From: Streptomyces peucetius
GTDB taxonomy: Bacteria; Actinomycetota; Actinomycetes; Streptomycetales; Streptomycetaceae
Assembly: GCF_025854275.1 (NCBI RefSeq)
Contig: NZ_CP107567.1
Location: 5,456,001 to 5,520,000 of the forward strand
Direction: 5' to 3'
DNA: 64,000 bases
This document shows, piece by piece, positions 62,069-64,000 of this stretch (position 1 is its first letter; each line of letters begins with the position of its first letter). Both the position numbers and the translations under genes were made by a program. Below the pieces are notes generated by a model. The model had not been told where the DNA came from and did no database searches. It was given only the letters and a program-made list of their open reading frames with translations.

Positions 62069-63324
62069 CAGCGGACGGCTGCTGTCGGAGGTGAGTCGGC
62101 AGGGTGGTCGTCGAGAGCGTCGTTGAGGGTGTCGATGGCTTGACGTTGGAGGCGGAGCTTCACGTGGGCGTAGACGCCGGCGGTGACGCCTATGTGGGCG
62201 TGACCGAGGAGTTCTTTGATGACGACGAGGTCGACGCCCTGCTCCAGCAGCAGGGTGGCGGTCGAGTGTCGTAGGTCGTGGAAGCGGATGCGGCGGAGCC
62301 CTGCGCGGTCGAGGAGGCCGCGGAAGCGGCGGGTGAGGTTGGCGGGGTCGAGGGGGCCACCGGTGGGGGTGGTGAAGACGAGCCCTCGTTCCTTCCAGCC
62401 CGTTCCGGGGACGGCGCGCTCCTTCTCCTGGCGTTCCCGGTGGCTCTTCAACGACTGGACGCACCCCGTGGGCAGGGCGATGCGGCGTTCGGATGCGCGG
62501 GTCTTGGTGGGCAGGGCGGTCAGGCCGCTGGTGCGGGTGCGCTGGAGGGAGCGTCGGATGCTGGCGGTGCCTGCGTCGAGGTCGAGGTCTTCCCAGTGGA
62601 GGCCGAGGAGTTCGCCTTTGCGGAGGCCGGTGCGCAGGGCGAGTTCGTACAGCGCGTGCAGCCTGTCACCGCCCGCCGTATGGAGGAGCTGTCGGGCCTC
62701 GGCTGCTGTGAGGGGCTGGAAGCGTCTCGGGCGGGGTGCCACGGTCTTGACGTTCCGGGCGACGTTGCGGGGCAGCTCGTCCTCGCGGACGGCGTGTTCC
62801 AGAGCGGACTTCAGGACCGAGTGCACGTAGGTCACGGTCAGCGGCGACAGCACCTTGCGGCAGCACTGGTCGATGGTGCAGCAGCGCTTCCGGACGGTGT
62901 CCAGCCCCTGGGCGCAGCACTGGCAGGTGGTGCGGAGCCGGTCAAGGAAGGTTCGCACGTCCCGTGTGGTCAGGCGGGCGAGCTTCTTCCTGCCCAGCCC
63001 GGGGATGAGGTAGAGGCGGATGCAGGTGCCGTATCGAGTGTGCGTGTTCTCGCGGAGCTGATGGACGGCGACGCTGCCGAGCCAGTAGGCAAGGTACTCG
63101 CCCACAGTGCTGTCTGCTGTTGCGACGGGGAGACCGCGGTTGCTGTCTGCGATCTTCCCGGCGAGCTTGTCCGCAGCTTCCTTCCTGATGGTCCCGTAGA
63201 CGCGCACGCGCTTGCGGCTGCCGTCGGCGGCGAGGACGTAGCCGGCGGCCTCCCAGCGTCCGTCCTTGCGCTGGTAGATGGTGCCCTCGCCGTTTGCGCG
63301 GGCCTTCCCCTTCGGGGCCGTCAT
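62068..63324 (-). CDS. int: Tyrosine recombinase, integrase of an actinomycete integrative element
   Basis: 418 residues from ATG 63324. The N-terminal arm-binding region is followed by a SAM-like core-binding domain (TVGEYLAYWLGSVAVHQL), which contains a Cys-rich insert (TCQCCAQGLDTVRKRCC, then DQCCRKVL; eight Cys). The catalytic domain has Arg in RTGLRKGELLGLHWEDL, HDLRHSTATLLLEQG, LGHAHIGVTAGVYAHV with the nucleophile Tyr. All catalytic residues appear present. It overlaps xis by 4 bases. The order rep-xis-int is that of pSAM2-like elements (AICEs), which integrate into tRNA genes. Confidence 0.94.
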   Translation of the reverse strand: MTAPKGKARANGEGTIYQRKDGRWEAAGYVLAADGSRKRVRVYGTIRKEAADKLAGKIADSNRGLPVATADSTVGEYLAYWLGSVAVHQLRENTHTRYGTCIRLYLIPGLGRKKLARLTTRDVRTFLDRLRTTCQCCAQGLDTVRKRCCTIDQCCRKVLSPLTVTYVHSVLKSALEHAVREDELPRNVARNVKTVAPRPRRFQPLTAAEARQLLHTAGGDRLHALYELALRTGLRKGELLGLHWEDLDLDAGTASIRRSLQRTRTSGLTALPTKTRASERRIALPTGCVQSLKSHRERQEKERAVPGTGWKERGLVFTTPTGGPLDPANLTRRFRGLLDRAGLRRIRFHDLRHSTATLLLEQGVDLVVIKELLGHAHIGVTAGVYAHVKLRLQRQAIDTLNDALDDHPADSPPTAAVR

Positions 63325-63506
63325 CGGGCGGCCCCTTCCAGATGCAGCTGGATGTAGTCGGTGAGCGCGTGGACGGGGATGCGGCGGGCGCGGCCGATCG
63401 TGAGCGAGGCGAGACGGCGGCTGCGGATCAGGTTGTAGAGAGCGGATCGGCCGATCTTAAGGCGGGCCATCACTTCGGGCACGGTGAGGAGTTCGTCGTC
63501 ACGCAC
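63321..63506 (-). CDS. xis: Excisionase (MerR-like HTH, Xis)
   Basis: 61 residues from a GTG at 63506. It is a small winged-HTH of the excisionase/MerR type: LLTVPEVMARLKIGRSALYN, LIRSRRLASLTIGRARRIP. It normally bends the attachment site and steers the integrase to excision. It overlaps both the rep stop (8 bases) and the int start (4 bases), so the three genes are coupled. Confidence 0.9.
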   Translation of the reverse strand: MRDDELLTVPEVMARLKIGRSALYNLIRSRRLASLTIGRARRIPVHALTDYIQLHLEGAAR

Positions 63507-63907
63507 GGGCCGTCACCGCCTCGGAGCGGGTGCCGCCGACGAGGCGGGCGAGTCGTTCGAGGTCGGGTGTGAAGCCGGTGCCGTCGAAGGCCCAGTGGGC
63601 GAGTACGAGAGTGGTCGCCTCGGGCGTGGGGGTGTGGCGGCGGTGCCAGGCGGCGCGGGCCTCGCGGAGTACGCCGAGGGTGGTGGAGTAGGTGCGGGTC
63701 TTCGTGGAGAAGTGGCCGCGGAAGCCGAGCATGTGGGCCCAGTTCCGCAATTTCAGGTGTTCGAGGTCGCGGCGGGCGCCGAGGGCCCAGGCGGTGCGGA
63801 TCATGTGGGCCGCGTGGTCGGGAATGGTTTCCTGGCCGAGCTCGGCGATCAACTTCAGGCGGTGGTCGAGGGTGCCGGTCGCGCTTTCGGCGCCTCCCCC
63901 CGGGGAG
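63499..63907 (-). pseudogene. RepSA-like replication initiator, 5' part lost at an IS insertion
   Basis: The C-terminal 130 or so residues are clear: GTLDHRLKLIAELGQETIPD, AAHMIRTAWALGARRDLEHL, NWAHMLGFRGHFSTKTRTYS, typical of the replication initiator of pSAM2-like elements. Going upstream the family sequence fades between about 63882 and 63907, and an in-frame TAG lies at 63973-63975. The full protein is normally several hundred residues longer. A transposase start on the other strand follows at once, so an insertion sequence has probably cut the gene. The exact boundary is approximate. Confidence 0.75.
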
Positions 63908-64000
63908 TGGACACCTTGATCCGGCCTCTGACCTGGGGCCGTGGAGGAGATGTCCCTTATGGTGATGAAGTTCTACTCGCTGGAGTTCAAGGCGGATGCC
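63890..64000 (+). mobile_element. Left end of an IS3-family insertion sequence (runs off the window)
   Basis: From about 63890-63908 the sequence no longer fits rep, and a plus-strand transposase gene starts at 63959. A likely terminal repeat begins near GGAGTGGACACC (63904-63915), but the right end is outside the window and no repeat pair can be confirmed. Confidence 0.6.
63959..64000 (+). CDS. IS3-family transposase OrfA (N-terminus only)
   Basis: ATG 63959 follows GGAGGAG (63943-63949) by 9 bases. The 14 visible residues, MVMKFYSLEFKADA, match the start of Streptomyces IS3-family OrfA proteins (KFYSxEFKADAVALY), which carry an N-terminal HTH. The rest lies beyond the window. Confidence 0.7.
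   Translation, partial: MVMKFYSLEFKADA

Overview
The window is chromosomal DNA from a streptomycete. It has very high GC, strong third-position GC bias, many GTG starts, and genes typical of Streptomyces: the GlgE pathway, two-domain XRE regulators, DUF6230/DUF6114 proteins and secreted CBM2 cellulases. From memory, and not checked here, the order icmA ... trx-TPR ... pyk2-ackA-pta-pfkA ... trx ... glgB-mak-treS-glgE/glgP matches the S. coelicolor SCO5414-SCO5444 neighbourhood, so about 0-45.7 kb looks like conserved core. No tRNA, rRNA or CRISPR array was seen.

0-7.3 kb: the end of a DUF3817 membrane protein; icmA (isobutyryl-CoA mutase large subunit) behind a perfect 20-bp palindrome; a TetR regulator; a thioredoxin-TPR protein; and a three-gene operon of uncharacterised envelope or secreted proteins with a long, hairpin-rich upstream region. 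7.3-8.9 kb: a lone AAA ATPase with a nuclease-like tail. 9-15.3 kb: central carbon genes pyk, ackA and pta on the minus strand, with pfkA divergent. 15.4-20.4 kb: a membrane HTH-ricin lectin, an M4 metalloprotease, a LuxR-type regulator and a two-HTH regulator.

20.6-24.4 kb: a CitA/CitB-type two-component system divergent from its likely target, a DctA dicarboxylate symporter. 24.5-26.7 kb: a broken beta-helix gene and a CBM2-GH5 cellulase behind a 19-bp palindrome. 26.8-31.5 kb: an AKR-SDR pair with a divergent Lrp regulator, a MerR-thioredoxin pair and a WGR-propeller protein. 31.8-34 kb: a HelD-like RNA polymerase recycling helicase. 34.1-45.7 kb: the GlgE alpha-glucan pathway. TreS makes maltose, Mak makes maltose-1-phosphate, GlgE polymerises it and GlgB branches the product; the phosphorylase GlgP is divergent.

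45.7-64 kb is accessory. A decay zone holds gene remnants, including a frameshifted glycerate kinase. A polymorphic-toxin locus follows: FG-GAP propeller, LamG protein, a giant RHS protein with a Hint module and a YwqJ-like deaminase tip, and a SUKH-like immunity protein. In the toxin tip the expected catalytic Glu seems to be Met. The window ends in the int-xis-rep end of an actinomycete integrative element whose rep gene appears cut by an IS3-family insertion running off the right edge.
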